This document shows, piece after piece, positions 22,641-31,670 of a stretch of 46,972 nt of DNA (position 1 is its first letter; every line of letters starts with the position of its first letter). A program made the position numbers and the translations under genes. The notes under the pieces are model-generated. The model worked only from the letters and a program-made list of their open reading frames with translations, was not told where the DNA came from and ran no database searches. The DNA comes from an uncultured Mycoplasmatota bacterium (lineage in GTDB: Bacteria; Bacillota_I; Bacilli_A; RF39; UBA660), in the NCBI GenBank assembly GCA_900549285.1, contig URNW01000009.1, positions 1 through 46,972 on the forward strand. The letters are read 5' to 3'.

Positions 22641-24446
22641 ATGGAAAAAATCATAAATATTGCTGTGGTTGCCCATGTTGATGCTGGTAAAAGTACATTA
22701 GTGGATGCTTTACTAGAGCAAAATGGTGTTTTTAATAGTCATGAAGTTATTGAAGAAAGAGTAATGGATTCAAATGATCTAGAACGAGAAAGAGGCATTA
22801 CAATTTATTCTAAAAACTGTGCTATTCGTTATAAAGATATTAAAATAAATATTGTTGATACTCCAGGACATGCTGATTTTTCATCAGAAGTAGAAAGAGT
22901 TATTAAGACTGTAGATACAGTTATTTTGCTTGTTGATTCTGCTGAGGGACCTATGCCTCAAACTAGATTTGTTTTAAGTAAAGCTTTAGAACAAAATTTA
23001 AAGCCAATTTTATTTATCAATAAAATTGATAAGAAAGATGCTAGACCTTTAGAAGTTGTCGATATGACTTTTAATCTTTTTATGGAACTTAATGCAACAG
23101 ATGAACAACTTGATTTCCCTATTGTTTATGGGATTGCAAAAGATGGTATTGCCAAACTTTCTTTAGATAGCGAAAGTAATAGCATTGCTCCTCTTTTAGA
23201 TGTGATTTTAAAACAAGTAGAACCTTTTAAGGGAAATGAAAATGATCCTTTACAACTTCAAATTTCTAACCTAGATTATGATGAATATATTGGTAGACTT
23301 GGGGTTGGTCGTATTAATAAAGGAAAAATTAAAAGTGGTGAAGTAGTTAGTTTAATTAAAAATGATGGATCAGAAGAGTCATTTAGAATTAGTAAACTTT
23401 TTGTAAATGAAGGCATTAGAAAAGTGGAAAAAGATATTGCTTATTATGGAGATATTGTAACGATCGCTGGTTGTAGTGATATTTCTATTGGTGATACCAT
23501 TTGTGAAAAAGGGATTATTGATCCTTTACCACCTATTCATATTGAAAAGCCTACCCTATCTATGAATTTCTTAGTTAATTCCTCTCCTTTTGCAGGTCGA
23601 AGTGGTAAATTTCTAACTTCTAGACATATTAGAGAAAGATTAGAAAAAGAATTACAAACTAATGTGGGATTAGTGGTAGAAGAATTAGAAGGTGCGGATG
23701 GCTTTAAAGTTAGTGGTCGTGGTGAGCTTCATTTATCTATACTACTTGAAAACATGCGAAGAGAAGGATATGAACTTTCTGTTTCTAAACCCGAGGTTTT
23801 ATTAGAAATAAGAGATGGAGTGAAATATGAACCTTTTGAAAAAGTGATTATAAATGTACCTAATGATTATTCTGGTACTGTTATTAATGATTTACAAGAA
23901 AGAAAGGCTACTTTAGAAGTTATTACAAATAATCCTGAAAATGATTATGTACATCTTGAATTTTCAGCGCCAACAAGAGGACTTATTGGATACCGTAGTG
24001 CATTTATTACCAATACTAAGGGTGAAGGTGTTATGGTTAGAAGTTTTTCTGAGTACAAGCCATATGTAGGAGCAATTGCTAGAAGAAAAAATGGTGTTTT
24101 AGTTTCAATGGAAAACGGAAAAGCTTTAGGTTATTCTTTATGGAATTTAGAGGATAGAGGTACCTTAATTATTGAACCCGCTACTGAGGTTTATGTAGGA
24201 ATGATTATCGGAATTCATAACCGAGATAATGATTTAGATGTTAATCCTTGTAAAAATAAAAATCTTACAAACACTAGAGCTAGTGGTAGTGATGAAGCAA
24301 TTAATTTAACAAGACCGAAAAAATTCACTCTTGAAGAAGCATTAGAGTTTATTGAGGATGATGAATTAGTAGAAGTTACACCAACGGATATTCGTTTACG
24401 TAAGAAAATACTTGATCCTAAAGATCGTTTTAGAGGAAATAGATAA
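22641..24446 (+). CDS. typA: Ribosome-associated GTPase TypA/BipA
   Basis: The 601-aa translational GTPase has G1 A-H-V-D-A-G-K-S-T (10-18), switch I R-G-I-T-I, G3 D-T-P-G-H-A-D-F (near 73-80), G4 N-K-I-D (~127-130), an EF-Tu-like domain 2, EF-G-like domains III and V and the unique C-terminal domain that ends near D-L-D-V-N-P-C and R-L-R-K-K. BipA binds the ribosomal A site and aids 50S assembly and growth in cold or stress. AAAGGAG precedes the ATG. A shared hairpin follows. Confidence 0.98.
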   Translation: MEKIINIAVVAHVDAGKSTLVDALLEQNGVFNSHEVIEERVMDSNDLERERGITIYSKNCAIRYKDIKINIVDTPGHADFSSEVERVIKTVDTVILLVDSAEGPMPQTRFVLSKALEQNLKPILFINKIDKKDARPLEVVDMTFNLFMELNATDEQLDFPIVYGIAKDGIAKLSLDSESNSIAPLLDVILKQVEPFKGNENDPLQLQISNLDYDEYIGRLGVGRINKGKIKSGEVVSLIKNDGSEESFRISKLFVNEGIRKVEKDIAYYGDIVTIAGCSDISIGDTICEKGIIDPLPPIHIEKPTLSMNFLVNSSPFAGRSGKFLTSRHIRERLEKELQTNVGLVVEELEGADGFKVSGRGELHLSILLENMRREGYELSVSKPEVLLEIRDGVKYEPFEKVIINVPNDYSGTVINDLQERKATLEVITNNPENDYVHLEFSAPTRGLIGYRSAFITNTKGEGVMVRSFSEYKPYVGAIARRKNGVLVSMENGKALGYSLWNLEDRGTLIIEPATEVYVGMIIGIHNRDNDLDVNPCKNKNLTNTRASGSDEAINLTRPKKFTLEEALEFIEDDELVEVTPTDIRLRKKILDPKDRFRGNR

Positions 24447-24466
24447 TAAAAGTTATTTTAATTCAA

Positions 24467-24500
24467 AATAAAAGCAGAACATAGTCTACTTTTATTTTTT
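24467..24500. terminator. Bidirectional terminator between typA and the surface protein gene
   Basis: The stem AATAAAAG/CTTTTATT with a partly paired inner AGA/TCT and T-rich flanks on both sides serves both converging genes. Confidence 0.55.
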
Positions 24501-26120
24501 TTAATTATTTAAGCATATTCCATTTTTACATATATTATTTTGTAGGAATTGTCTACTACCATCTGATTTTAGAATGTATTTTGATGTTAAAACGGCATAT
24601 GGATTATCTGTATCTATAATACTTACAGTTATCGTAATTTGATATCCCACTAAACCTATTCCACTCGTATTCTTTATTTTTTGTCTTTCGACTTTATGAG
24701 TGAAGTTATTGCCTGTAATTTTAAAGCTCATATCATTTAAGTCTCTTATAAGTCTGGTGTAATCACTATTCGATAATGACTCATTTGGATTTGAGTTTGG
24801 ATCAATGGCACAGTTATTTTGGGTTAAATTCACTGATAAAATATAATTTGTATTATAGGTTGCATCTCCATAAGTACAAGTAGTTCCACTTCCCGATTGA
24901 TTTACTACTACTTCTACACTGGCACTTTTTCCACCAGCACTGGCTGTGATTGTTACTGTTCCTGTACCTTTTCCTGTAATGTTTCCATTTGATACAGTTG
25001 CAATATTATTATTTGAACTACTCCAGGTAACGGTTTTATTCGTAGCATTTGATGGGCTAACTTTGGCTGTTACTGTTTTTGTTTCTCCAACTTTTAAGTA
25101 GATCTTCTTATAATTTAGAGTGATGTTAGTAACATTTATTGCACCACCACCTCCAGTAGATCCACTATCTATTTTTTCCCATTTAGCAGTTAATGTTATA
25201 TTTTCAGTTATTTCTTTACTGAAGTCAAATTTTTCAGATCCTTGATACCAACCTAAAAATTTATATCCTTCTTTTGTTGGAGCAGGTGGTTCTTCTACTG
25301 TTTCTTTTTCACTTACTTTCTTGCTTTTAACGGCACTTCCACCATTTGAATTAAAAGTAACGGTAAAAATAGTTCCTTCTTTTTCTAGTATGGTTAATTT
25401 GGCTTCTTTTGGATCAGTCATATTTCCATGTTCATCTGTGGCAATAATCTTAATTGTATGTTCTCCTATTTCAGTTATATTTGAGTAATCAATAGGATTT
25501 CCCTCAGAGTCTTTATCACCAGTATAATAAGTTATATCACACTTACCTGTTGTATCAAAACAAGAATTTACAAAATCATCTAATTCATAAGAATCGCCTT
25601 CATATATTTCCACATTTTTGGTTATTAATACAGGTGGTAATGTATCTTGAACAACTAAATTTACTGTATATTCTTCCCCTTGTAGTTTGATCGTAATACC
25701 ATATGTAGCTGGTATAATTAAATAATTTTGAACACAATCATAATCAGCATAGTTGGGAACTTCTTCACTAAACATTTTTTCTATTTCTTCTTCACTACAT
25801 AAAGAAGTATCATAACTTAATTCAAATTCATCTGGATAAATAATTTCTATTTCATCAAGATCAATATTTTCTAGTGTGTCAAAATAATCTGCTGCTTCTG
25901 GTAATAGTGATCCTGCTTCGATTACTAATTCTTCTTTTACTTCAAAAGTTGGAACAGCTGGGATGATTTCAGCTGGTTTTTTATTTCTAGTAGCTAGGAC
26001 AACTATTATAATAATCACAATTAATACTAGAGTAGATAGCCCTATAATTAACCATTTTAATTTATCTTTTTTCGCATATTTTTTAATATAATTTTCATCA
26101 AATATAAATCTTTTTTTCAA
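24501..26120 (-). CDS. Membrane-anchored surface protein with Ig-like, InlB-repeat and Big_2 domains
   Basis: From the chosen start the protein has ~539 aa: a short cytoplasmic tail, one transmembrane helix (~22-45), an N-terminal region (~60-160), a bacterial Ig-like domain of the DUF5011 kind (~165-245, D-S-Y-E-L-D-D-F and G-E-H-T-I-K-I-I-A-T-D), an InlB/Listeria-Bacteroides repeat (~250-318, F-N-S-N-G-G to L-T-A-K-W), a Big_2 Ig-like domain (~328-405, V-T-W-S-S-S-N-N-N-I-A-T-V) and a C-terminal beta domain with paired Cys. The TTG at 26120 follows AAGGACGGGG closely; an ATG at 26162 has no ribosome site and lies upstream of a TATAAT, so it is less likely. Probable adhesin or wall-linked protein. 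Confidence 0.85.
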   Translation of the reverse strand: MKKRFIFDENYIKKYAKKDKLKWLIIGLSTLVLIVIIIIVVLATRNKKPAEIIPAVPTFEVKEELVIEAGSLLPEAADYFDTLENIDLDEIEIIYPDEFELSYDTSLCSEEEIEKMFSEEVPNYADYDCVQNYLIIPATYGITIKLQGEEYTVNLVVQDTLPPVLITKNVEIYEGDSYELDDFVNSCFDTTGKCDITYYTGDKDSEGNPIDYSNITEIGEHTIKIIATDEHGNMTDPKEAKLTILEKEGTIFTVTFNSNGGSAVKSKKVSEKETVEEPPAPTKEGYKFLGWYQGSEKFDFSKEITENITLTAKWEKIDSGSTGGGGAINVTNITLNYKKIYLKVGETKTVTAKVSPSNATNKTVTWSSSNNNIATVSNGNITGKGTGTVTITASAGGKSASVEVVVNQSGSGTTCTYGDATYNTNYILSVNLTQNNCAIDPNSNPNESLSNSDYTRLIRDLNDMSFKITGNNFTHKVERQKIKNTSGIGLVGYQITITVSIIDTDNPYAVLTSKYILKSDGSRQFLQNNICKNGICLNN

Positions 26121-26215
26121 GGTTATCCCCGTCCTTATTATATTACTATTTAATATTAACATGTTTTTTTAAAAATTGCTAGATATTTTCTTTGTTTCCA
26201 TTTAAAAATGGGATA

Positions 26216-26704
26216 TTAATACCCCATTACTGCATCTAAGCTTTCATCATTTTCGACAAATTCTTTTACTTCAATTATTTCATAATCGTTTTTATCGTTA
26301 CGCACTACTATATTTTTTATTCCTGCATTAATAATCATTCTCTTACACATTGCACAAGGTCTTGCATGTTTTACATATTCCCTTGTAGAAGTTTCTATTC
26401 CTACCATATAAAGGGTAGAATCTAATAAATCTTTTCTAGAAGCACTAATAATAGCATTTGCCTCTGCATGAACACTTCTACACATTTCATATCTTTCACC
26501 TCTAGGAATATTCATTGCTTCTCTTTTACAATAATTTAAATCAATACAGTTCTTTCGCCCTCTTGGAGCTCCATTATATCCTGTGGCAATAATTTCATCA
26601 TTTTTTACTATAACAGCTCCCCATTTTTTTCTTAAACATGTAGCTCTTTCTAAGGCTACTTCTGCCATATCTAAGTAATAATTAATTTTATCTACTCTTT
26701 TCAT
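26216..26704 (-). CDS. comEB: Deoxycytidylate (dCMP) deaminase, ComEB type
   Basis: The 162-aa zinc enzyme has the catalytic H-A-E-A-N-A-I block (zinc His and proton-shuttling Glu, ~79-85) and the P-C-A-M-C-K zinc cysteines (~115-120). The N-terminal W-G-A-V-I-V-K and G-Y-N-G-A-P-R-G motifs are typical of dCMP deaminases. It converts dCMP to dUMP, feeding thymidylate synthesis; in Bacillus the gene is named comEB from its place in a competence operon, but no competence genes are near here. Additional Cys residues (C-I-D-L-N-Y-C) may form the second zinc site seen in the family. Confidence 0.92.
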   Translation of the reverse strand: MKRVDKINYYLDMAEVALERATCLRKKWGAVIVKNDEIIATGYNGAPRGRKNCIDLNYCKREAMNIPRGERYEMCRSVHAEANAIISASRKDLLDSTLYMVGIETSTREYVKHARPCAMCKRMIINAGIKNIVVRNDKNDYEIIEVKEFVENDESLDAVMGY

Positions 26705-26795
26705 AATTCACTTCCCTTTTTATTTTAACAAATTTTTTTCACACTTACAACTCAGTTTATGCATTATTTTTTGTATTACTTTTTTCAATGTATTA

Positions 26796-26824
26796 TTCAT
26801 TATTAAATTACTATACAATATATT
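26796..26824 (+). promoter_or_regulatory. Promoter of the small ribbon-helix-helix-like gene
   Basis: -35 TTCATT (26796-26801), 17-base spacer and -10 TATATT (26819-26824). It overlaps any start upstream of 26830, supporting the later ATG. Confidence 0.5.
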
Positions 26825-26844
26825 TTAGAAAGAGGATGGAAAAT

Positions 26845-27036
26845 ATGGCATTTAATTTAAATGTAGAAAGAAAGGAATCTGTTAATAAATGTATTAGATT
26901 CCCTGTTCCACTAATGAATAAAATTGAGACTTTATTAAAAGATTATGATATTTCTTTTTCTAAATTTGTTATTCAAGCATGTGAATATGCACTAGAAGAA
27001 ATGGAAACAAATGAGAAGAAAAAAGTAAAAAATTAG
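26845..27036 (+). CDS. Small ribbon-helix-helix-like protein (63 aa)
   Basis: The product starts MAFNLNVERKES and shows a beta strand (C-I-R-F-P-V-P) followed by two helices (L-M-N-K-I-E-T-L-L-K and F-S-K-F-V-I-Q-A-C-E-Y-A-L), the ribbon-helix-helix arrangement of CopG/YlcI-like regulators. These dimerise and place the strand in the DNA major groove. The ATG at 26845 is eight bases after AGAGGA; longer in-frame starts overlap the promoter. It ends in a basic tail and a strong terminator. Target genes are unknown. Confidence 0.7.
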   Translation: MAFNLNVERKESVNKCIRFPVPLMNKIETLLKDYDISFSKFVIQACEYALEEMETNEKKKVKN

Positions 27037-27037
27037 T

Positions 27038-27061
27038 AGCAACAAAAGTTGCTCTTTTTTT
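27038..27061 (+). terminator. Terminator of the small regulator gene
   Basis: Stem AGCAAC/GTTGCT, AAAA loop, followed by C and seven T. Confidence 0.85.
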
Positions 27062-27069
27062 ATGAGTTT

Positions 27070-27099
27070 AAAAAAAGCGTTAATCTTCTTTTAACGCTT
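27070..27099 (-). terminator. Terminator of ftsH
   Basis: The stem AAGCGTTAA/TTAACGCTT (27075-27099), followed on the minus strand by a T-run, overlaps the last codons of ftsH. Confidence 0.75.
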
Positions 27100-29065
27100 C
27101 TTCTAATTCTTCTTTTGTCATTTTGCTATAGCCTTTGATTCCCTTTATTTTTGCTTCTTCTTTTAAATCCGCAACAGTTTTATCTTTTTCCTCTTTGTCT
27201 TGATTTAATTTACCTGTTTTTACTAAAGAATCAATTTGCTCTTTGGTTAGAGTTTCATTTTCCATCAAAGCATCCGCTAGCAACATTACTAAATCTTTAT
27301 TTGCTTTTAGAATATCCTCTGCTTTTTTATAACAATCATTTATAATTTTTCTTACTTCTTCATCAATTTCATGAGCTACTTTATCTGAGAAATTCTTAGC
27401 TTTGCCATAATCACGACCTAAGAATACACCTTCTTGTTTTTCTTCATATTCTACAGGTCCTAAATCACTCATACCATATTCCGTTACCATGGCTCTAGCA
27501 ATTTTTGTTGCTCTTTTAAAATCATCAGAGGCTCCTGTTGTGATTTCATGAAGATACATTTCTTCACTGACACGTCCTCCTAATAATCCTGTTATTTGTG
27601 CTACTAATTCATTTTTAGTCATAATACCAATTTTTTCTTCTTTTGGAAGCATCATAGTGTAACCACCAGCTACACCTCTTGGAATAATTGTTATTTTGTG
27701 TACTTCGTTCGCATCTTCTAATTTAATTCCAATTACAGCATGACCTGATTCATGAATAGCTACTAATCGTTTTTCTTTATCTGTTATTTTGCGACTTACT
27801 TTAGCAGGTCCCATTAAAACACGATCTGTTGCTTCATCTATTTCATCCATTGTAATTGCATCTTTATTTCTTCTTACAGCTAATAAAGCTGCTTCATTTA
27901 ATAAGTTTTCTAAATCTGCTCCACTAAATCCTGGTGTTCTTAAACTTAAATTCTTAATATTTACATCATTTGCTAATATTTTATTTTTAGCATGAACTTT
28001 TAATATTGCTTCTCTTTCATTCGCATCAGGTAAACTTACTGTTACTTGACGATCAAAACGTCCTGGACGAAGTAAAGCAGGATCTAATACATCTGGGCGG
28101 TTTGTAGCAGCCATAATGATAATTCCTTCATTTTCACCAAAACCATCCATTTCTGTTAATAATTGGTTTAATGTTTGTTCTCTTTCATCATGTCCACCAC
28201 CTAATCCTGTTCCTCTTTGGCGACCAACTGCATCTATCTCATCAATGAAAATAAGACATGGAGCATTTCTCTTAGCATCCTTAAACATTTCTCGAACACG
28301 TGAGGCACCTACACCGACAAATAGTTCTACGAAATCAGATCCACTAATATAGAAGAATGGTACATTTGCTTCTCCTGCTACGGCACGAGCAAGCAAAGTT
28401 TTACCTGTTCCTGGAGGACCTACAAGAAGAACTCCTTTTGGTATTCTAGCTCCTAGTTTTTGGAATTTTTTGGGATTTTTTAAGAAATCAATTAATTCTT
28501 TTACTTCTTCTTTTTCTTCTTTTAATCCTGCTACATCTGAGAATTTAGCTTGATGTTTATCATCACTAAGTTTTGCTCTACTTTTTCCAAAATCCATGGA
28601 ACCTTTATTAGAACTTGCTAATTTTGAAAATAAAATATAAGAAACGACAATCAATAAAAGTAATGGTAAAACATTTACAATAATATATAATACTGGACTT
28701 GTTCCAGGATCTGATTCTGTTTCATATTTTTTAATTTCATTTTTTTCGGTTAAAGTTAAAATGTTTTCAACTTCTGCTTCTACTACTTTTGCTTCAAATG
28801 ATTCATTTTCTTTATAGCCGTCTAATTTACCACTTACATAATAAATGGATTCACTACTTTTGGGCATAACTGTTATTTCCGTTACTTCCCCTTTTTCTAA
28901 AGCTGTTATTAATTCTCCAGTAGAAAGTTCATTTACTTTCTTTCCACCCATATTTAATATAAAAAAGGTTACAATAATAATTATAAATAAAACTAAATAC
29001 GGAAAGAAATTTCTAACAGCATTATTTTTCTTTACATCTTTTATATTCATTTTATTCCTCCTCAT
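27080..29065 (-). CDS. ftsH: ATP-dependent zinc metalloprotease FtsH with C-terminal Rho_N/SAP-like extension
   Basis: The 661-aa membrane AAA+ protease has two transmembrane helices (~17-40 and ~128-148) flanking a periplasmic-side domain, Walker A G-P-P-G-T-G-K-T (~216-223), Walker B L-I-F-I-D-E-I-D (~271-278), the second region of homology N-R-P-D-V-L-D-P-A-L-L-R-P-G-R-F-D-R and the zinc site H-E-S-G-H. It degrades membrane and regulatory proteins. The last ~35 residues (T-V-A-D-L-K-E-E-A-K then G-I-K-G-Y-S-K-M-T-K-E-E-L) look like a Rho_N/SAP-type helix-extended-loop-helix, not a usual part of FtsH. The start overlaps tilS by 14 bases. The likely start is MRRNKMNIKD or the internal Met at residue 6 (29050). 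Confidence 0.96.
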   Translation of the reverse strand: MRRNKMNIKDVKKNNAVRNFFPYLVLFIIIIVTFFILNMGGKKVNELSTGELITALEKGEVTEITVMPKSSESIYYVSGKLDGYKENESFEAKVVEAEVENILTLTEKNEIKKYETESDPGTSPVLYIIVNVLPLLLLIVVSYILFSKLASSNKGSMDFGKSRAKLSDDKHQAKFSDVAGLKEEKEEVKELIDFLKNPKKFQKLGARIPKGVLLVGPPGTGKTLLARAVAGEANVPFFYISGSDFVELFVGVGASRVREMFKDAKRNAPCLIFIDEIDAVGRQRGTGLGGGHDEREQTLNQLLTEMDGFGENEGIIIMAATNRPDVLDPALLRPGRFDRQVTVSLPDANEREAILKVHAKNKILANDVNIKNLSLRTPGFSGADLENLLNEAALLAVRRNKDAITMDEIDEATDRVLMGPAKVSRKITDKEKRLVAIHESGHAVIGIKLEDANEVHKITIIPRGVAGGYTMMLPKEEKIGIMTKNELVAQITGLLGGRVSEEMYLHEITTGASDDFKRATKIARAMVTEYGMSDLGPVEYEEKQEGVFLGRDYGKAKNFSDKVAHEIDEEVRKIINDCYKKAEDILKANKDLVMLLADALMENETLTKEQIDSLVKTGKLNQDKEEKDKTVADLKEEAKIKGIKGYSKMTKEELEEALKED

Positions 29066-30374
29066 ATGAAAGTATTATATCATATATTCTATCACTTTCT
29101 ACATCAAATTTTGATTTTTTTACACCTGGAAGCCAAAGTATAGTATCGCGACTATCTGTTACGATTGGAATTTCTTTTCTTTTTTCTAGGGGGATTTTTT
29201 CATCAATGTAGATATCTTTTATTTTTTTACTTCCTCCTAAATTTTTGACTGCCATTCTATCACCATTTTTACGGCTTCTAACAATTAAGGGTAAAGTTAA
29301 ATCTTTACTATTTAATCTAATTATATTATTTGATAAGCCTTCTTTTTCAGTTAATTTTCTTATTACCATTTTATTAGGTAAAATTACCTCATCTTTTAAT
29401 ATATATTCATAATTTTCTTCCTTATTAATCTTCTCGATTTTAAAATAATTATAACTTTTTATGGCTTGATAATTATTAGGTAAATCACATTTATTATTAC
29501 TTTTTTTACTTTTTAAGCATGCTATAATCAAGTTCGTATGTTTATCATTAATTAAAAATAAATCATCTATATATATTTGGGTTAGGGAATATTCAATAAT
29601 TCTTTTAATTAGAAAATGATCTAACTTTAATAGTTTATCTATCTTCATTCCTGATTCATCACTAATTTGGGGAATTATTTTTTTTATTTCTTGATCGATA
29701 TAATTATTGGCCATTGTTAGTTCTTCACTAAATTTTAAAAACTTATGATGAACTAAAGGATCCTCCTTTTTAAGAAAGGGCAAAACATTCATTCGATAAC
29801 GATTTCTTGTATATTTTTCAGAAAAATTACTTTGATCAATATAGTATTTTAAATTATTTTTCTGCATGTATTCTTCAATATCTTTTTTGGTTTCAGTAAT
29901 TAATGGACGTATAATTTTGTAAGTATTACAATTATATTCCCTTTTAAAACCACTATATCCTTTTAAGCTACTACCTCTTGTTAGACGCATCAATATCGTT
30001 TCCATTAAGTCGTCTCCATGATGAGCGGTCATTAAATATTTTGCATGGTATTTTAAGACGATTGTGTTAAAAAAATCATATCTTTTTATTCTTGCATCAT
30101 TTTCTAGATTGTCATCATTATATTCTTTTATTTCCATGTATTCATAAGCTAAGTTTTCTTGTTCACACACTTTTTTTACAAATAAAGCTTCTTCTTCACT
30201 TTCTATTCTTAGTTTATGATTCACATGTGCTACTACGATTTTTAACTTTAACTCATCTTTTAACTCACACAATAAATGAAGAAGACACATTGAATCAGGT
30301 CCTCCTGATGTTGCAACAACAATTCGATCTTCTTCTTTTAAAAGATTTTTTAAATATAATAAGACTCTTTTCAT
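29052..30374 (-). CDS. tilS: tRNA(Ile)-lysidine synthetase
   Basis: The 440-aa N-type ATP pyrophosphatase has the P-loop V-A-T-S-G-G-P-D-S-M (~20-29), the A-H-V-N-H-K-L-R block (~49-56), the T-A-H-H-G-D-D motif (~115-121) and the N-R-Y-R-M-N-V-L-P block near 170, then the TilS substrate-binding and C-terminal domains (R-N-G-D-R-M and K-K-I-K-D-I-Y-I-D-E-K-I-P). It makes lysidine at C34 of tRNA-Ile(CAU), so AUA is read as isoleucine; this is essential. Order tilS-ftsH matches Bacillus, but the hprT gene that usually lies between them is missing. Confidence 0.96.
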   Translation of the reverse strand: MKRVLLYLKNLLKEEDRIVVATSGGPDSMCLLHLLCELKDELKLKIVVAHVNHKLRIESEEEALFVKKVCEQENLAYEYMEIKEYNDDNLENDARIKRYDFFNTIVLKYHAKYLMTAHHGDDLMETILMRLTRGSSLKGYSGFKREYNCNTYKIIRPLITETKKDIEEYMQKNNLKYYIDQSNFSEKYTRNRYRMNVLPFLKKEDPLVHHKFLKFSEELTMANNYIDQEIKKIIPQISDESGMKIDKLLKLDHFLIKRIIEYSLTQIYIDDLFLINDKHTNLIIACLKSKKSNNKCDLPNNYQAIKSYNYFKIEKINKEENYEYILKDEVILPNKMVIRKLTEKEGLSNNIIRLNSKDLTLPLIVRSRKNGDRMAVKNLGGSKKIKDIYIDEKIPLEKRKEIPIVTDSRDTILWLPGVKKSKFDVESDRIYDIILSYEEE

Positions 30375-30429
30375 AATTTCTCCATGCCTTATTATTTTAA
30401 CGCATAATACTTTCTATATCAAGCTATTT

Positions 30430-31191
30430 TTAATCTAATGGGCTTGTTCTAGTAAGAATCGCTTTTATATTATTTTCAATTGCATGTAAATTAAATTTTA
30501 CTATTTCATTTTCTTCTTTTTCTTCTTTTTTAATAATAAAATCTAAAAATTGTAACTCATTTGCTTTGTCTAAAGCATTTATTTTATCTAAGAAATCTAT
30601 ATATTCTTCTAAAAGTATACTTAAAGTGCCATTATAAGTATTTAAAGTATTATCATCTTGGACTAATCCTATTCGATAAATTGTAGCTATAAAAGGGTTT
30701 GTTTCTTCTAATAAATCATCTAAAATAAAATTATTATTACAATAATTTATAAATGGTAGAACATCCTCTTTATGATAGAAGCGAATGACAATATTTTCGT
30801 TTGTAGCTTTTACATGAAATTTTACCACTGATTCAATACTATTTCTTATTAAGTAACTAAATATAGTCTTTAAAGCACTAATCATATATTCATATTTAAC
30901 TGGAAAATATACTTTATAAGCTTCTGTATAATTGGCTCTTTTATCAACGTAAAAGCCAATGTAGTGGGTAGTGTTTTCTTTATTTCCTGTTTTTCTTATC
31001 ACATGGCGAACTAAAGAGTTATTTAAGTTTTCTAAGAAGTTATGATAGAATTCTTCTATATCATTTACCAGAGATTCATCTTTTTTGATACCAGTATATT
31101 TTAGTAGTTTATAATAGTCATTTCGATTAAATTCTTTTCCCAATGTTCTTTTATCACTAGCTATCTGTTTTAAAAATTCATTCATTGTCAT
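30430..31191 (-). CDS. Hypothetical protein, 253 aa
   Basis: No family is certain. The soluble, slightly acidic protein has a helical N-terminus (~1-60), a central alpha/beta part with K-V-Y-F-P-V-K-Y-E-Y-M (~93-103) and F-H-V-K-A-T-N-E-N-I-V-I-R-F-Y-H (~123-138), and a helical C-terminus. The central order vaguely recalls HopA1-like proteins in which strands build a substrate groove, but this is a weak hint. It overlaps the GNAT gene upstream by 14 bases (AATGACAATGA), so the two are translationally coupled and probably work together. Confidence 0.6.
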   Translation of the reverse strand: MTMNEFLKQIASDKRTLGKEFNRNDYYKLLKYTGIKKDESLVNDIEEFYHNFLENLNNSLVRHVIRKTGNKENTTHYIGFYVDKRANYTEAYKVYFPVKYEYMISALKTIFSYLIRNSIESVVKFHVKATNENIVIRFYHKEDVLPFINYCNNNFILDDLLEETNPFIATIYRIGLVQDDNTLNTYNGTLSILLEEYIDFLDKINALDKANELQFLDFIIKKEEKEENEIVKFNLHAIENNIKAILTRTSPLD

Positions 31192-31597
31192 TTAGATCTT
31201 CCCTTCTTAATATTATATAATCACTTTTTAAACTTTCTTTTGAATATCCATTCTTTTTATAAAATAAAATGGCTCTTTTATTTTCTTTTCTTACTTTTAT
31301 TTTTTGAATTCTATCTTTTTCTTTTGTGATAATTTTACTTCCATACCCCTTATTTCGATATTTTTCTTCAAGATATAATGTATCTAATTCTCCATCTTTT
31401 ATTCGGTATACTCCTATTGGTTTTACAAAAGAATATACTATCATAAATTCATCTACATGTTTTAATACTAAGTCATTTACATAAGCGATTACTTTCAATT
31501 GTTCCTTATTATCTTTTATATAGGGAATTAATGTTAATAACTTGGCATTTATCAACATTGGTTTATCTTTTTTCTTCGCTTTTTTACATCTTATCAT
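31178..31597 (-). CDS. GNAT-family N-acetyltransferase
   Basis: This 139-aa protein shows the acetyl-CoA-binding core: beta4 with L-D-T-L-Y-L-E, the pyrophosphate loop Y-R-N-K-G-Y-G-S-K-I (~81-90), and the late N-K-R-A-I-L-F-Y-K-K-N-G-Y motif (~105-117). The N-terminal part is shorter than in many GNATs and rich in lysine. The substrate is unknown. It forms an overlapping pair with the 253-aa protein downstream; GNAT partners often modify a protein or small metabolite handled by the neighbour, but nothing shows which. Confidence 0.8.
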   Translation of the reverse strand: MIRCKKAKKKDKPMLINAKLLTLIPYIKDNKEQLKVIAYVNDLVLKHVDEFMIVYSFVKPIGVYRIKDGELDTLYLEEKYRNKGYGSKIITKEKDRIQKIKVRKENKRAILFYKKNGYSKESLKSDYIILRREDLNDNE

Positions 31598-31645
31598 ATC
31601 TCACCTATTATTTTTATTATATATTATTTTTTATTTTTTGTACAG

Positions 31646-31670
31646 AGAAAAAGCATTCTTTTAGAATGCT
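31646..31670 (-). terminator. Terminator of the ftsE-ftsX-hydrolase operon
   Basis: Stem AGCATTC/GAATGCT with a 5-base loop (31652-31670), followed by TTTTTC on the minus strand. Confidence 0.85.

Noticed and set aside
26788..26844. Longer N-terminus of the ribbon-helix-helix-like protein
   Set aside because: The upstream in-frame codons overlap the predicted promoter, and the AGAGGA site favours the ATG at 26845.
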